This document shows positions 20,823 to 30,567 of a DNA stretch of 64,000 nucleotides, one piece after another (position 1 is the stretch's first letter; the number at the start of each line of letters is the position of its first letter). The notes under the pieces were generated by a model. That model made no database searches and had not been told where the DNA came from. It saw nothing but the letters and a program-made list of their open reading frames with translations. Made by a program: the position numbers and the translations under genes. Location of the stretch: the NCBI GenBank assembly GCA_032718475.1, contig JAUCBJ010007014.1, positions 1 through 64,000 on the forward strand. Reading direction: 5' to 3'. This DNA comes from Nemertoderma westbladi (taxonomy: Eukaryota > Xenacoelomorpha > Nemertodermatida > Nemertodermatidae).

Positions 20823-23800
20823 TTATTTAGTTTCCGTTTCATCAGAGTACCCGAGGTAGTCAGGGGGTCTACGGGCTCGCAAACTCCTGCGTAACCCGAT
20901 CTTGGTAGTTGTTCCATCCGGTATTCCACTAGTGGTTGCTGGTGTGCCATCTCCCCTTGGGGACTCATCTGCACGTGACTCACGTGCTGCGACTGATTCA
21001 TGTGGTTGGGTGTGAGAGTTAGAAGAATGATGTCGTGGCACCAAATCAGACTCGCTATCAGTACCAATTTGACTTCCTATTATTGGAGAAGGATGTCCCG
21101 AATCATGATTCACTGGTGGCACATACCTTGGTGGTAATGATGTTGGTAATGTCACAGGGCATTTGTTGAACAACTCAGAATTCGAGGATTTTGGCAATGG
21201 TGCGATACGAGAAACAGATACTGTTTCCCCTGAATGGATACGAACAACTTGGGGAGAGATCAGTTGGTGAACTGTTGCTTCTTGATGATGAGGTAGGTGT
21301 CCCTTGAGAGTGCGATGAGGATTACAGATAAGTATTTTATCCCCGACAGATGGTTGCCAAGATGATGGGTGTGCACGTTGTTGTGTTCTGTGCATTTTCG
21401 CTAGTGAGTTATTATATGCCATTGTCAGTTGGTTATGTGATGCACGGTATATCAACTCCATTGGTGTAAACTTCGTCACACTGTGAGTAGTCACTCTATA
21501 ATCATATAAGGCTGTGGGAAGACACTGATACCACGACGATGGTGATAACCCTTGTTCCTGTTGAATATACTTGATTCGTCGCTGTAGAGTTCCATTAAAT
21601 CGCTCGCACAAGCCATTTCCCTCTGGATGATACGCTGTTGTGTGAATTTTTACTATCTTATTATCAGAACAGAAGTTGCGGAATTCTGATGACTCAAACT
21701 GAGTTCCTCGGTCGGATAGAATGGCTTTCACTTGTCCATAACGAGCCAGATAATCCCGTACACAATAAATTGAAGCCAAGGATGTGATATTAGCCAATGG
21801 ATATACTTCGGCGAACCTTGTCAATGTGTCAAGCATAACCAACATGTATTCATATCCTTGTTGTGTTCGTGGAAGTGGCCCAATAAAATCCATAGCTATC
21901 AACTCCTGAGGTCTTCTACCTATTGGTGTATGACCTGGCTCTGGTGATGCCCACCTTGGTTTAAGACGAGCACATGTTGAACAGTTAGAAACATAGGCTT
22001 GTACATCACGATATTGACCTTTCCATGCAATTTTATCTTCTGCTAACCAATCTAGTATAGCGTCTCGCCCCCTGTGTACCCCATGCGCTTGCTGTAGAAC
22101 TGTCTCCTTCCAACTTCCATTTGTATATAATTCCTTACTACCACTGCCCAATTGGAAGCTGTCCTGTAATTCATCTTCTACAATTGATATACAACGAGTT
22201 AAGGCATCAGCAGCCACATTGTCCTTTCCTTTTCGAAGCTTTGTTGTATAAGTAAACTCGCTTAAAGCTAATTTCCAACGAATTAACTTAGATGATGGCT
22301 TTGGATTCTCCAAAACAACTGCAAGTGCTCCCGAATCAACATACAGTGTGAAGTGTGTGTTATAGAGAAAATCTTTGAGTTTCTCTGTACAAAAAACCAC
22401 TGCCAGGGCTTCTCGTTCTGCTATTTGTAATCGCTTTTCACTTGGTGATAACAAACGGCTTACAAATGAAACTGGCTGACCTTTTTGGGACAATACCCCA
22501 GCTATAGCAGTATCTGATGCATCTGTCTCTAAGTCCAATGGAACTTCTGTATCGGGAAGCAAGAGTATACTCTGCCCTAATGCCTCCTTGAGTAAGGACA
22601 CAATCTTGCCATGTTCCAAATTCCAAAGTGTATAGAACCTATGTTCTTTGTTGTTTAGAATGTCATAGAGTGGTTTAGAAACTGATGCAAAGTCCGGAAT
22701 ATAATCCTGATACCAGTTCACAAAACCAATGAACCGACTCAACTCCTCTCTGGTTCTAGGAGTGGGATAGTTAACAACAGGTTTGATACGATCAGGGTCT
22801 GGGGAGATACGGCCTTCCTGAATGACATGGCCAAGGAATTTCACTGAATTTGAAAAGAAGGAACACTTACTACCCCGAAGTGAAAGATTTAAGTTCCGAA
22901 TGCGATCTAATACTTCTCTTACCCGAACATCAAGCTCTTCAATAGTAGAGGCCCCAATTAATGAATCATCATTATAGGAACTGGTACCACATTTCTTACC
23001 AAATACTTGGTGACTAACCCGGTGGGCTTGGGAACAAGCATTCTTTAATCCAAACATCACTCGTGTTGGCTCCCATAATTCACCATCTGCCACAAACGCT
23101 GCCTTTTGACAGTCCGCAGGATGCAAGGGTATCTGATAATAGAATTGTGCCATATCCAACTTACAGTAGATTAAATTACCATTCTGTTTTTGTAATTCAT
23201 CTTCTATCCTTGGAGTTGGGAAAGCATCAAAGTCACTTATGTCATTAATAGGCCTGTAATCAATAGCCAGACGTAAACCACCATCTGGTTTCTTAGCAAC
23301 AACTGGATTATGGCGGTATGGTGACTGTGACTTACGGATAACACCTTGTTCACTTAACTCCACAATTTTCTCATGGATAAACTCTTTATACTTATTAGGC
23401 ACTGAACGAATAGGAACATAGGGAAACTTGGCACCCTCCTTAAGATTAATGATAGGTTGAGGTTTAAAATCTCTTAACTCTGCAGACCCAATGGGCTTAT
23501 CAAACAAATCATTATAATCCTGTAGCAATTTAGAACGATATTGGGCTGCGACTGCTGGATCAAAATTAGGTTTATGTTTTACTTCAGAACATACATGTTG
23601 CTTATGTTGTGGATTATTACTAATTGTAGCAGCTAAAACCAAGGTTCCACCAAAGCCGGAGCAGCTAGGTGCATTAATGAGTTCAACCTTGTCAAATAGA
23701 CGAAGAAAGTCTTGACCAATGAGACAGTCAGTAGCAAGATTATTAACAACCCGAAACGTAATAGGCCGGTTTTTATTTGTCTCATCATTTGAAATTAACG

Positions 23801-24344
23801 CAGAAGTAGTAAACTCTCCTACCACAGTAAGTTTCTCTCCATCAGCAGCTAGGATAGATCTATAACAATCCTTTACCTGTCGCAGATTTATACGACCATA
23901 AAATAGTTGAGTAAAATAGGCTTTACTCATAAGACTCAAATTAGCAGCAGAATCAACTATACCAATTACTGCAGCCAGTGGAAGTTTAAGTTTAAGATAT
24001 TTAAATGATTTATTAGGTCCAGTGGTCACTTTATTAGTTTGTTGAATACCGGTAGTCAACACTTGGCATTCAGTAACAATTTCCATAGGCTCCAGGCCTG
24101 ACTTTATGTCATTAGATAGAATACAGTAAGTATTGCTGTATAAACAATCATTTTCTGAGTCACTACTATCAGATTCACCTTTATTATCATAACCATCACA
24201 AGGTGTAAAATGAGCCCTAGCCTTAGGGTCAACTCCTCTTGACATCTGGGCCTGTGGGCAACAAGTCGCAAAATGATTTACCCTTTTACATAATGTACAG
24301 GTTCGCCCATTTGCAGGGCAATAACGCTTCCCATACGCATGCAT
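20823..24344 (-). CDS. Pol polyprotein of Ty3/Gypsy element
   Basis: An open frame of 1173 residues. In order: a CCHC zinc knuckle (CTLCKRVNHFATC, residues 16-28), an aspartic protease with DSA at 131-133, RT with Asp397 in LDMAQFYYQI and the catalytic box YNDD at 457-460 (second position Asn, a tolerated variant), and RNase H with Asp608 in ETDAS. The integrase follows with an HHCC-like zinc region (His754, His757, Cys788, Cys791) and catalytic Asp819, Asp878 and Glu914. No frameshifts are seen, so enzymatic domains look complete. It is in the same frame as gag, separated only by TGA at 24345-24347; the ATG at 24344 directly follows the stop and need not be a genuine start. Confidence 0.93.
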   Translation of the reverse strand: MHAYGKRYCPANGRTCTLCKRVNHFATCCPQAQMSRGVDPKARAHFTPCDGYDNKGESDSSDSENDCLYSNTYCILSNDIKSGLEPMEIVTECQVLTTGIQQTNKVTTGPNKSFKYLKLKLPLAAVIGIVDSAANLSLMSKAYFTQLFYGRINLRQVKDCYRSILAADGEKLTVVGEFTTSALISNDETNKNRPITFRVVNNLATDCLIGQDFLRLFDKVELINAPSCSGFGGTLVLAATISNNPQHKQHVCSEVKHKPNFDPAVAAQYRSKLLQDYNDLFDKPIGSAELRDFKPQPIINLKEGAKFPYVPIRSVPNKYKEFIHEKIVELSEQGVIRKSQSPYRHNPVVAKKPDGGLRLAIDYRPINDISDFDAFPTPRIEDELQKQNGNLIYCKLDMAQFYYQIPLHPADCQKAAFVADGELWEPTRVMFGLKNACSQAHRVSHQVFGKKCGTSSYNDDSLIGASTIEELDVRVREVLDRIRNLNLSLRGSKCSFFSNSVKFLGHVIQEGRISPDPDRIKPVVNYPTPRTREELSRFIGFVNWYQDYIPDFASVSKPLYDILNNKEHRFYTLWNLEHGKIVSLLKEALGQSILLLPDTEVPLDLETDASDTAIAGVLSQKGQPVSFVSRLLSPSEKRLQIAEREALAVVFCTEKLKDFLYNTHFTLYVDSGALAVVLENPKPSSKLIRWKLALSEFTYTTKLRKGKDNVAADALTRCISIVEDELQDSFQLGSGSKELYTNGSWKETVLQQAHGVHRGRDAILDWLAEDKIAWKGQYRDVQAYVSNCSTCARLKPRWASPEPGHTPIGRRPQELIAMDFIGPLPRTQQGYEYMLVMLDTLTRFAEVYPLANITSLASIYCVRDYLARYGQVKAILSDRGTQFESSEFRNFCSDNKIVKIHTTAYHPEGNGLCERFNGTLQRRIKYIQQEQGLSPSSWYQCLPTALYDYRVTTHSVTKFTPMELIYRASHNQLTMAYNNSLAKMHRTQQRAHPSSWQPSVGDKILICNPHRTLKGHLPHHQEATVHQLISPQVVRIHSGETVSVSRIAPLPKSSNSELFNKCPVTLPTSLPPRYVPPVNHDSGHPSPIIGSQIGTDSESDLVPRHHSSNSHTQPHESVAARESRADESPRGDGTPATTSGIPDGTTTKIGLRRSLRARRPPDYLGYSDETETK

Positions 24345-25130
24345 TCATCCACAAAATTTACAATTAATTTGTTGAAACATAGGAGAGGAACTCACACTCC
24401 CAGAAGATGATTGCTGACGCCCTATAGCCCTACTATTGGCAGAAGAATCACCAATTGGTTTATAACGTAGTTTAGACTTACCTCCTTGGGCCACCATAGC
24501 TATATTCTCCATACCTTTATCAGCATTATTGATACCAGTACTCGATCCATTCCCATTGCCAATCACCTGTTGCGCCACCATTGCAGCTTCATGGATGCGC
24601 CCTATATCCAAAGCTTTCTCTAAAGTGAGGTCCGGTACCTGTAGCATAGCTTTCTGAATAGTATCTTTACTAATTCCACAAACAACACGATAGCAATATA
24701 TAGCATTAATTATCTCATCCTTAGTTAACCCACTGAAGTTACAGGTTTTGCCTAGGTTGGTTAAGGCTGCATAAAAATTATCTACATTTTCACCTACTTT
24801 CTGATAACGGGAGAAGAATTTATGAAAGGCCAAGGAACGATTAGATGCGGGTACACAGTAAGCTTGGAATTTTTCCAATATAGCAGCATAAGTTGGGACT
24901 TCATTCTGGTTAAAGCTATTAAAGACTTCCAGAGCCGTATCTCCTAATAAGTTAAGAAGTGTTGCTTTTTTAATATCCGCTGTAACATCTGGTGCTGTTA
25001 GCCCAGACGCTAGAAAATATATTTCGACTTTTTGCTTCCATAATGCAAATTCACGCTCCTTGTCTACAGCCATGACATTAAGAGGAGGGGGAATATTTAA
25101 AGTTCGCCTACCACCTGTAGCCATTTTCAA
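24345..25130 (-). CDS. Gag of Ty3/Gypsy element
   Basis: 261 residues starting at ATG 25130. The helical capsid-like region (FALWKQKVEIYFLASG, then HKFFSRYQKVGENVDNFYAA) matches the retrotransposon gag pattern. The C-terminus stops at CKFCG, the first four residues of a zinc knuckle whose remaining His and Cys are encoded after the TGA. Gag therefore ends inside its nucleic-acid-binding finger. The stop reads GGA-TGA-ATG; a single C-to-T change of CGA (Arg) would explain it. A functional readthrough signal is not obvious from the context. Confidence 0.9.
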   Translation of the reverse strand: MKMATGGRRTLNIPPPLNVMAVDKEREFALWKQKVEIYFLASGLTAPDVTADIKKATLLNLLGDTALEVFNSFNQNEVPTYAAILEKFQAYCVPASNRSLAFHKFFSRYQKVGENVDNFYAALTNLGKTCNFSGLTKDEIINAIYCYRVVCGISKDTIQKAMLQVPDLTLEKALDIGRIHEAAMVAQQVIGNGNGSSTGINNADKGMENIAMVAQGGKSKLRYKPIGDSSANSRAIGRQQSSSGSVSSSPMFQQINCKFCG

Positions 25131-25291
25131 CTTTATCCCTTTATGTCAGAATTCAGTAATCTGGTAATAGCAGATCCAGATATCAGTACAGCAGGCAGCA
25201 GGGCAGTACCGCACACATTAGAGACAGTATTTCATTAAGGTATTTGAAAGATGACAGCCAAGAGTTAATAAAAGTTCAACGTCAACGTTTT

Positions 25292-25305
25292 CACTTCTGA
25301 CACCA
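25292..25305 (-). promoter_or_regulatory. tRNA-Leu primer-binding site
   Basis: Three bases inside the 5' LTR, the minus strand reads TGGTGTCAGAAGTG. This is complementary to the 3' end of animal tRNA-Leu ending ...CACTTCTGACACCA (known sequence). It is the expected minus-strand primer site. Confidence 0.8.
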
Positions 25306-25308
25306 AAC

Positions 25309-25516
25309 TGTTAACGGTAAAATAGTGAATATATATACTACCGGCGGACCGGTACGTCTGACATCCAGACATCAACAGTATAATCTCATCTCGGTACAGC
25401 TATACCAGTACACACTATCCAGATATCGTATACCTAACCTAACACCGGTACTATCCTGTCCAACAGACTGCTGTCCTCTAAACAGAACCCAAAACAACAA
25501 TATAGTCCCGATTACA
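25309..25516 (-). repeat. 5' LTR of the Ty3/Gypsy element
   Basis: 208 bp, same boundaries and 99% identity with the 20524-20731 copy. The host sequence resumes at 25517 with the disrupted RING start codon. Confidence 0.95.
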
Positions 25517-25524
25517 ATATCCAT
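25517..25524 (-). pseudogene. Start-codon stub of the disrupted RING gene
   Basis: On the minus strand this is ATG, GAT and the first two bases of the third codon, immediately followed by the 5' LTR. The frame continues on the other side of the element at 20518 once one 5-bp target copy is discounted. The AT-rich bases 25525-25683 would hold its promoter and the gap to the next gene. Confidence 0.6.
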
Positions 25525-25683
25525 TTTCCAAATTTTAAAGTAAATTGAAAATAATTACCTCAATACACAACAACAAACAAATCTGTTATACTGTATATAC
25601 AAATACTACTACAATTTTCGATTATTTAAAAACATCAAAATTTTATAAATAATCATAAAATATTTATAATATAGAGGGAAAAG

Positions 25684-26127
25684 TCAAGAATCAATGATAT
25701 TATCAACATATTCAACATTATCTGTTGATTCTTCAGTTTCGACAAAGGATTCTTTTGAAATCATTACAATAAAGAAAGACATAATTTCGTAGGGATTATG
25801 GCGATTTAGCCGTATTTCAAACTTTTCACCAGCTTCGTTGTATTGTGTAATAACAATTAACCCCTCTATCATGGATAATAGTAAGATGTTGATTAATTTT
25901 CCCCCATGCTCAACTTTCAGGTTGTAATCTAAGAGATGAATGCTATTTTCAGAAGCATCAATATCAATTGAGCTTAAAACTTTCCTGGCTTTTTCAGAAA
26001 AATCAATTTTGTATTTATCATCTCCTCGACGGTAAATTGTATAATCAATAACAATATAGGCTTCACCATCTTCTGCAAAAAATGAATGCCTTACTATTGG
26101 CATAACCATATCGGAATCAGAAGACAT
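25684..26127 (-). CDS. Acidic protein of unknown function, virus-like element
   Basis: A 147-residue intact frame with ATG at 26127. It is acidic, rich in Asp/Glu at both ends (SSDSDM; VETEESTDNVEYVDNIIDS), with a central beta-rich hydrophobic part (KLINILLLSMIEGLIVITQY). No motif is recognised. Base composition, strand and position just upstream of the RING gene make it the first visible gene of the virus-like cluster. An accessory or early protein is a guess. Confidence 0.55.
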   Translation of the reverse strand: MSSDSDMVMPIVRHSFFAEDGEAYIVIDYTIYRRGDDKYKIDFSEKARKVLSSIDIDASENSIHLLDYNLKVEHGGKLINILLLSMIEGLIVITQYNEAGEKFEIRLNRHNPYEIMSFFIVMISKESFVETEESTDNVEYVDNIIDS

Positions 26128-26576
26128 TATTTAATTTATTTTATTGTAAATCAAACAAACAAAGTAAAAACTTTTAAACTAAAACCATTATAAATGATTA
26201 ATTGCGATTAAAGCAAGAGATTATATATAAGATATTTTCAAAAATAATACATGTCTTAAACTGAGAAATAGCCTAAATTCGGTTTATTGATTGATTGATT
26301 GATTGGTTGATTAGCCGGTAGGGAAATACAGTATAATTAAAAATTATTTGGTTCTGCGTAATAATAATAATAATAATCACCAATTTACGTACACGCGTAG
26401 CGGGAACGTTGCGGAATTTCATGTATCATACTGGGTGGTTGGTTGGTTGGTTTGGCGACAGCAGTCGAGTAGCTCTAGCGGAGGGTAAATCGTTGAGTTG
26501 GCAATCGATATAATATAATATAACGACGTGGTATATGCGTGTAGATGGCCACGTCGTCCGTGACTGACTCTTGACT
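26128..26576. other. Non-coding right flank of the virus-like element
   Basis: No gene seen. It holds a (TTGA)n stretch at about 26285, (AAT)n at about 26360 and GGTTGGTTGG near 26435, followed by ACAGCAGTCGAGTAGC, which recurs at about 27450 on the other side of the LINE fragment. The right end of the virus-like element should lie here. Confidence 0.5.
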
Positions 26577-27311
26577 GTTGGTCTTTTTATTAACTCCAGA
26601 AAGACCAAAATTCTGACAGTTAACTTTGAAAGTCCTCAGCAAGTCTCTGATCGGATGAGCATAAGCTCAAAGGATGGTATGCTTGAGCATGTGGACGACT
26701 TCTGTTACCTGGGATCATGGATCCGGAAGTCAGGTGAGGACCTTCGAATACGTAAGGGAAAGGCATGGGCAGCCTTGAATAGGCTTTCCAGGATTTGGAA
26801 GTCACCTAGAATTAATCGGAAACTTAAGGTCCGATTATTCAGAGCAGCAGTAGTTCCAGTACTCCTCTACGGGAGTCCATGCTGGGCTCTAACTGCTGAG
26901 GACACCAAATCTCTGGATGGCACATTCACAAGAATGCTACGCCGGGTACATTGTGTCAAGTACAATGCACACATCTCCAACCAGACACTATATAACATTG
27001 GAGGTGTCTCATTGGTTCCCCCAAGCTTGACACTAGAACAAAATCGCCTCCGCTTTGCAGGACATTGCTTTCGCCGTGAGGACCAGCCAGTGCATAATCT
27101 TGTACTTTGGCAGCCTCATGGAGTGAATAAGCATGGTGGACAGCCCATGACTTTCTTGAGACGCATCTTAAAGGACACTGGCCTTAAAGATGCGGATGAT
27201 CTAGCAAATGTCATGGGTGATAGGGAGTTGTGGCGGTGCAATTTTGTTGACAAGCCGGCACAGCATTCTTAAAAATGCAGCTGCAATGCAGCATGCCGAT
27301 CCTAGTACTAG
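26577..27311 (+). mobile_element. LINE copy 1 (RT C-terminal part, 5'-truncated)
   Basis: A 5'-truncated copy of the family also present at 31886, 56838 and 58891, here on the plus strand. The frame is open from the truncation point to the stop at 27270-27272 and encodes the region downstream of the RT active site: CYLGSWI, then LLYGSPCWALTAED and RLRFAGHCFRRED. The tail after the stop is about 40 bp and ends in a short TAGTACTAG run, reduced from the (TAG)n seen in other copies. Unlike the other three it is not inside a satellite. Confidence 0.9.
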
Positions 27312-27631
27312 ACTGACTCTATCGTTGTCGTTGTCGTCACCATATACAGTATGCTGTGGTGGTGGAGGTGGTAGCGTGGCGAAAAGGGGAATAACCGGAG
27401 GGTTAGGCAAGCATCGCTGTTGGTAGGTTGGTTGGTGGGTGGGTGGGTAACAGCAGTCGAGTAGCGATGGGGTGGGTATGTGTGGGGCTAGCCATGCATC
27501 GTGAGGTTAGGCTACGCGAAGATGAATATGCAATGGTTGGTTGATGCAACGACACGAATCAATACTACGATGTAGCCCATAGCCCAAGCTAGGGAGGAGT
27601 TTGTTGGGGTCACTTCTTCTTCTACTACTGA
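27312..27631. other. Non-coding, G/T-rich simple sequence
   Basis: Contains GGTGGTGGAGGTGG at about 27357-27371 and GGTTGGTGGGTGGGTGGG at about 27430. No gene seen. It ends where satellite B starts mid-monomer. Confidence 0.5.
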
Positions 27632-30201
27632 CAGTGCCAGTGACTTGAGAAAGTGTGAGACAATTGGGGTTACTATTCCCAACTTGTACACAGTGTTACA
27701 ACTTAGAAAACACAGGGCTTCCAGAGTTATTTAACAACATACAATTATATTAGGTGGGAGTGTGTTTTTAGGCTATAAGCGGCGTTTTTTCATGTTACTA
27801 CCTACAGAACCAATTAAATGCTTGTGACTTTCGAGGAGACAGTGCCAGTGACTTGAGAAAGTGTGAGACGATTGGGGTTACTATTCCCAACTTGTACACA
27901 GTGTTACAACTCAGAAAACACAGGGCTTCCAAGGTTGAGTTATTTAACTACATACGATTATATTAGGTGGGAGTGTGTTTTTAGGCTATAAGCGACGTTT
28001 TTTCATGTTACTACATACAGAACCCCTTAAATGCTTGTAACTTTCGAGGAGACAGTGCCAGAGACTTGAGAAAGTGTGAGACAATTGGGGTTACTATTCC
28101 CAACTTGTACACAGTGTTACAACTCAGAAAACACAGGGCGTCCAGAGTTATTTAACAACATACGATTATATTAGGTGGGAGTGTGTTTTTAGGCTATAAG
28201 CGGCGTTTTTTCATGTTACTACCTACAGAACCCCTTAAATGCTTGTAACTTTCGAGGAGACAGTGCCAGTGACTTGAGAAAGTGAGAGACAATTGGGGTT
28301 ACTATTCCCAACTTGTACACAGTGTTACAACTCAGAAAACACAGGGCGTCCAGAGTTATTTAACTACATACGATTATATTAGGTGGGAGTGTGTTTTTAG
28401 GCTATAAGCGGCGTTTTTTCATGTTACTACCTACAGAACCCGTTAAATGCTTGTAACTTTCGAGGAGACAGTGCCAGTGACTTGAGAAAGTGTGAGACAA
28501 TTGGGGTTACTATTCCCAACTTGTACACAGTGTTACAACTCAGAAAACACAGGGCTTCCAGAGTTATTTAACTACATACGATTATATTAGGTGGGAGTGT
28601 GTTTTTAGGCTATAAGCGGCGTTTTTTCATGTTACTACCTACAGAACCAGTTAAATGCTTGTAACTTTCGAGGAGACAGCGCCAGTGACTTGAGAAAGTG
28701 TGAGACAATTGGGGTTACTATTCCCAACTTGTACACAGTGTTACAACTCAGAAAACACAGGGCTTCCAGAGTTATTTAACTACATACGATTATATTAGGT
28801 GGGAGTGTGTTTTTAGGCTATAAGCGGCGTTTTTTCATGTTACTACCTACAGAACCAGTTAAAAGCTTGTAACTTTCGAGGAGACAGTGCCAGTGACTTG
28901 AGAAAGTGTGAGACAATTGGGGTTACTATTCCCAACTTGTACACAGTGTTACAACTCAGAAAACACAGGGCTTCCAGAGTTATTTAACTACATACGATTA
29001 TATTACGTGGGAGTGTGTTTTTAGGCTATAAGCGACGTTTTTTCATGTTACTACCTACAGAACCAGTTAAATACTTGTAACTTTCGAGGAGACAGTGCCA
29101 GTGACTTGAGAAAGTGTGAGACAATTGGGGTTACTATTCCCAACTTGTACACAGTGTTACAACTCAGAAAACACAGGGCTTCCAGAGTTATTTAACTACA
29201 TACGATTATAATAGGTGGGAGTGTGTTTTTAGGCTATAAGCGGCGTTTTTTCATGTTACTACCTACAGAACCAGTTAAATGCTTGTAACTTTCGAGGAGA
29301 CAGTGCCAGTGACTTGAGAAAGTGTGAGACAATTGGGGTTACTATTCCCAACTTGTACACAGTGTTACAACTCAGAAAACACAGGGCTTCCAGAGTTATT
29401 TAACTACATACGATTACATTAGGTGGGAGTGTGTTTTTAGGCTATAAGCGGCGTTTTTTCATGTTACTACCTACAGAACCAGTTAAATGCTTATAACTTT
29501 CGAGGAGACAGTGCCAGTGACTTGAGAAAGTGTGAGACAATTGGGGTTACTATTCCCAACTTGTACACAGTGTTACAACTCAGAAAACACAGGGCTTCCA
29601 GAGTTATTTAACTACATACGATTATATTAGGTGGGAGTGTGTTTTTAGGCTATAAGCGTCGTTTTTTCATGTTACTACCTACAGAACCAGTTAAATGCTT
29701 GTAACTTTCGAGGAGACAGTGCCAGTGACTTGAGAAAGTGTGAGACAATTGGGGTTACTATTCCCAACTTGTACACAGTGTTACAACTCAGAAATCACAG
29801 GGCTTCCAGAGTTATTTAACTACATACGATTATATTAGGTGGGAGTGTGTTTTTAGGCTATAAGCGACGTTTTTTCAGGTTACTAACTACAGAACCATTT
29901 AAATACTTGTAACTTTCGAGGAGACAGTGCCAGTGACTTGAGAAAGTGTGAGACAATTGGGGTTACTATTCCCAACTTGTACACAGTGTTACAACTCAGA
30001 AAACACAGGGCTTCCAGAGTTATTTAACTACATACGATTATATTAGGTGGGAGTGTGTTTTTAGGCTATAAGCGGCGTTTTTTCATGTTACTACCTACAG
30101 AACCCCTTAAATGCTTGTAACTTTCGAGGAGACAGTGCCAGTGACTTGAGAAAGTGTGAGACAATTGGGGTTACTATTCCCAACTTGTACACAGTGTTAC
30201 A
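27632..30201. repeat. Satellite B, diverged 208-bp subfamily (first block)
   Basis: About 12 monomers of about 208 bp, clearly related to satellite A but with fixed differences: AACTTGTAC for AATTTGTAC, a CATACGATTATATTAGGTGG segment replacing the palindromic ATTCGAATATAATACGTCG, and ATGCTTGTAACT for AAGGTTATAACT. One unit near 27930 has a small insertion. Confidence 0.96.
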
Positions 30202-30567
30202 TGATGAACCGACCCTTTTATTAATACGTATATATATGTTTCATCCTATTTTAATACAAATATTTCTATCTAATTTCATATAACATCTAGTCTTCTGACC
30301 CTTTTAACTTCTTCGTTTAATCTCATAATTAGCACGGCCTTTTTGAGACCAATTACATACAGTAATAATTTTAACTCGATGTATTTTAATGTACCTTAAA
30401 TAATTATTAGCTGATATTTTAAACTAAATAATGTATGAAATGTATGTAATGTATCTTTTATGGGGAAACCCCATCACCATATAATACTATAGTTGAATTG
30501 TCAATGCAGTCTTTGTTCAGTTCTAAGTTATGGTGTAAATTTATATTAATAATAATAATAATAATAC
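30202..30567. mobile_element. 366-bp insertion in satellite B, probably a non-LTR/SINE-like element
   Basis: AT-rich sequence interrupts a monomer exactly between GTGTTAC and AACTCAG and ends in (AAT)7, a typical tail for a retroposed element. No ORF and no recognised promoter boxes. Target duplication could not be defined because the flanks share few bases. Confidence 0.5.

Larger units (their letters stand above)
20524..25516 (-). mobile_element. Ty3/Gypsy LTR retrotransposon, nearly intact, 4,993 bp
   Basis: Two 208-bp LTRs (TG...CA on the plus strand) bound a gag-pol region. The LTRs differ at only two adjacent positions (CCC versus CGT), so insertion is recent. Flanking 5-mers ATATA (left) and ATATC (right) are a one-mismatch target duplication. 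A tRNA-Leu-type primer site and a purine tract are present. Order is gag, protease, RT, RNase H, integrase, as in Ty3/Gypsy. The one visible defect is an in-frame TGA between gag and pol, inside the first zinc knuckle. It interrupts the RING gene of the virus-like element. Confidence 0.95.
12454..26127 (-). mobile_element. Polinton/Maverick-like endogenous virus element, polB not seen
   Basis: All genes here except the LTR element and the LINE fragment are minus-strand, intronless, AT-rich and separated by a few bases. They form a coherent set: integrase, packaging ATPase, protease, capsid-type proteins, RING and small proteins. This is the Polinton/adintovirus module (family knowledge). Without the LTR element the segment is about 8.7 kb, shorter than typical 15-20 kb Polintons, and no protein-primed DNA polymerase B is encoded. 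Terminal inverted repeats were not recognised on either side. It may be a truncated copy or a lineage that relies on a polymerase supplied in trans. Confidence 0.75.

Noticed and set aside
12300-26560. Terminal inverted repeats of the virus-like element
   Set aside because: I compared the left (12.2-12.45 kb) and right (26.13-26.55 kb) flanks by eye and found no convincing inverted match, so no ends are called.
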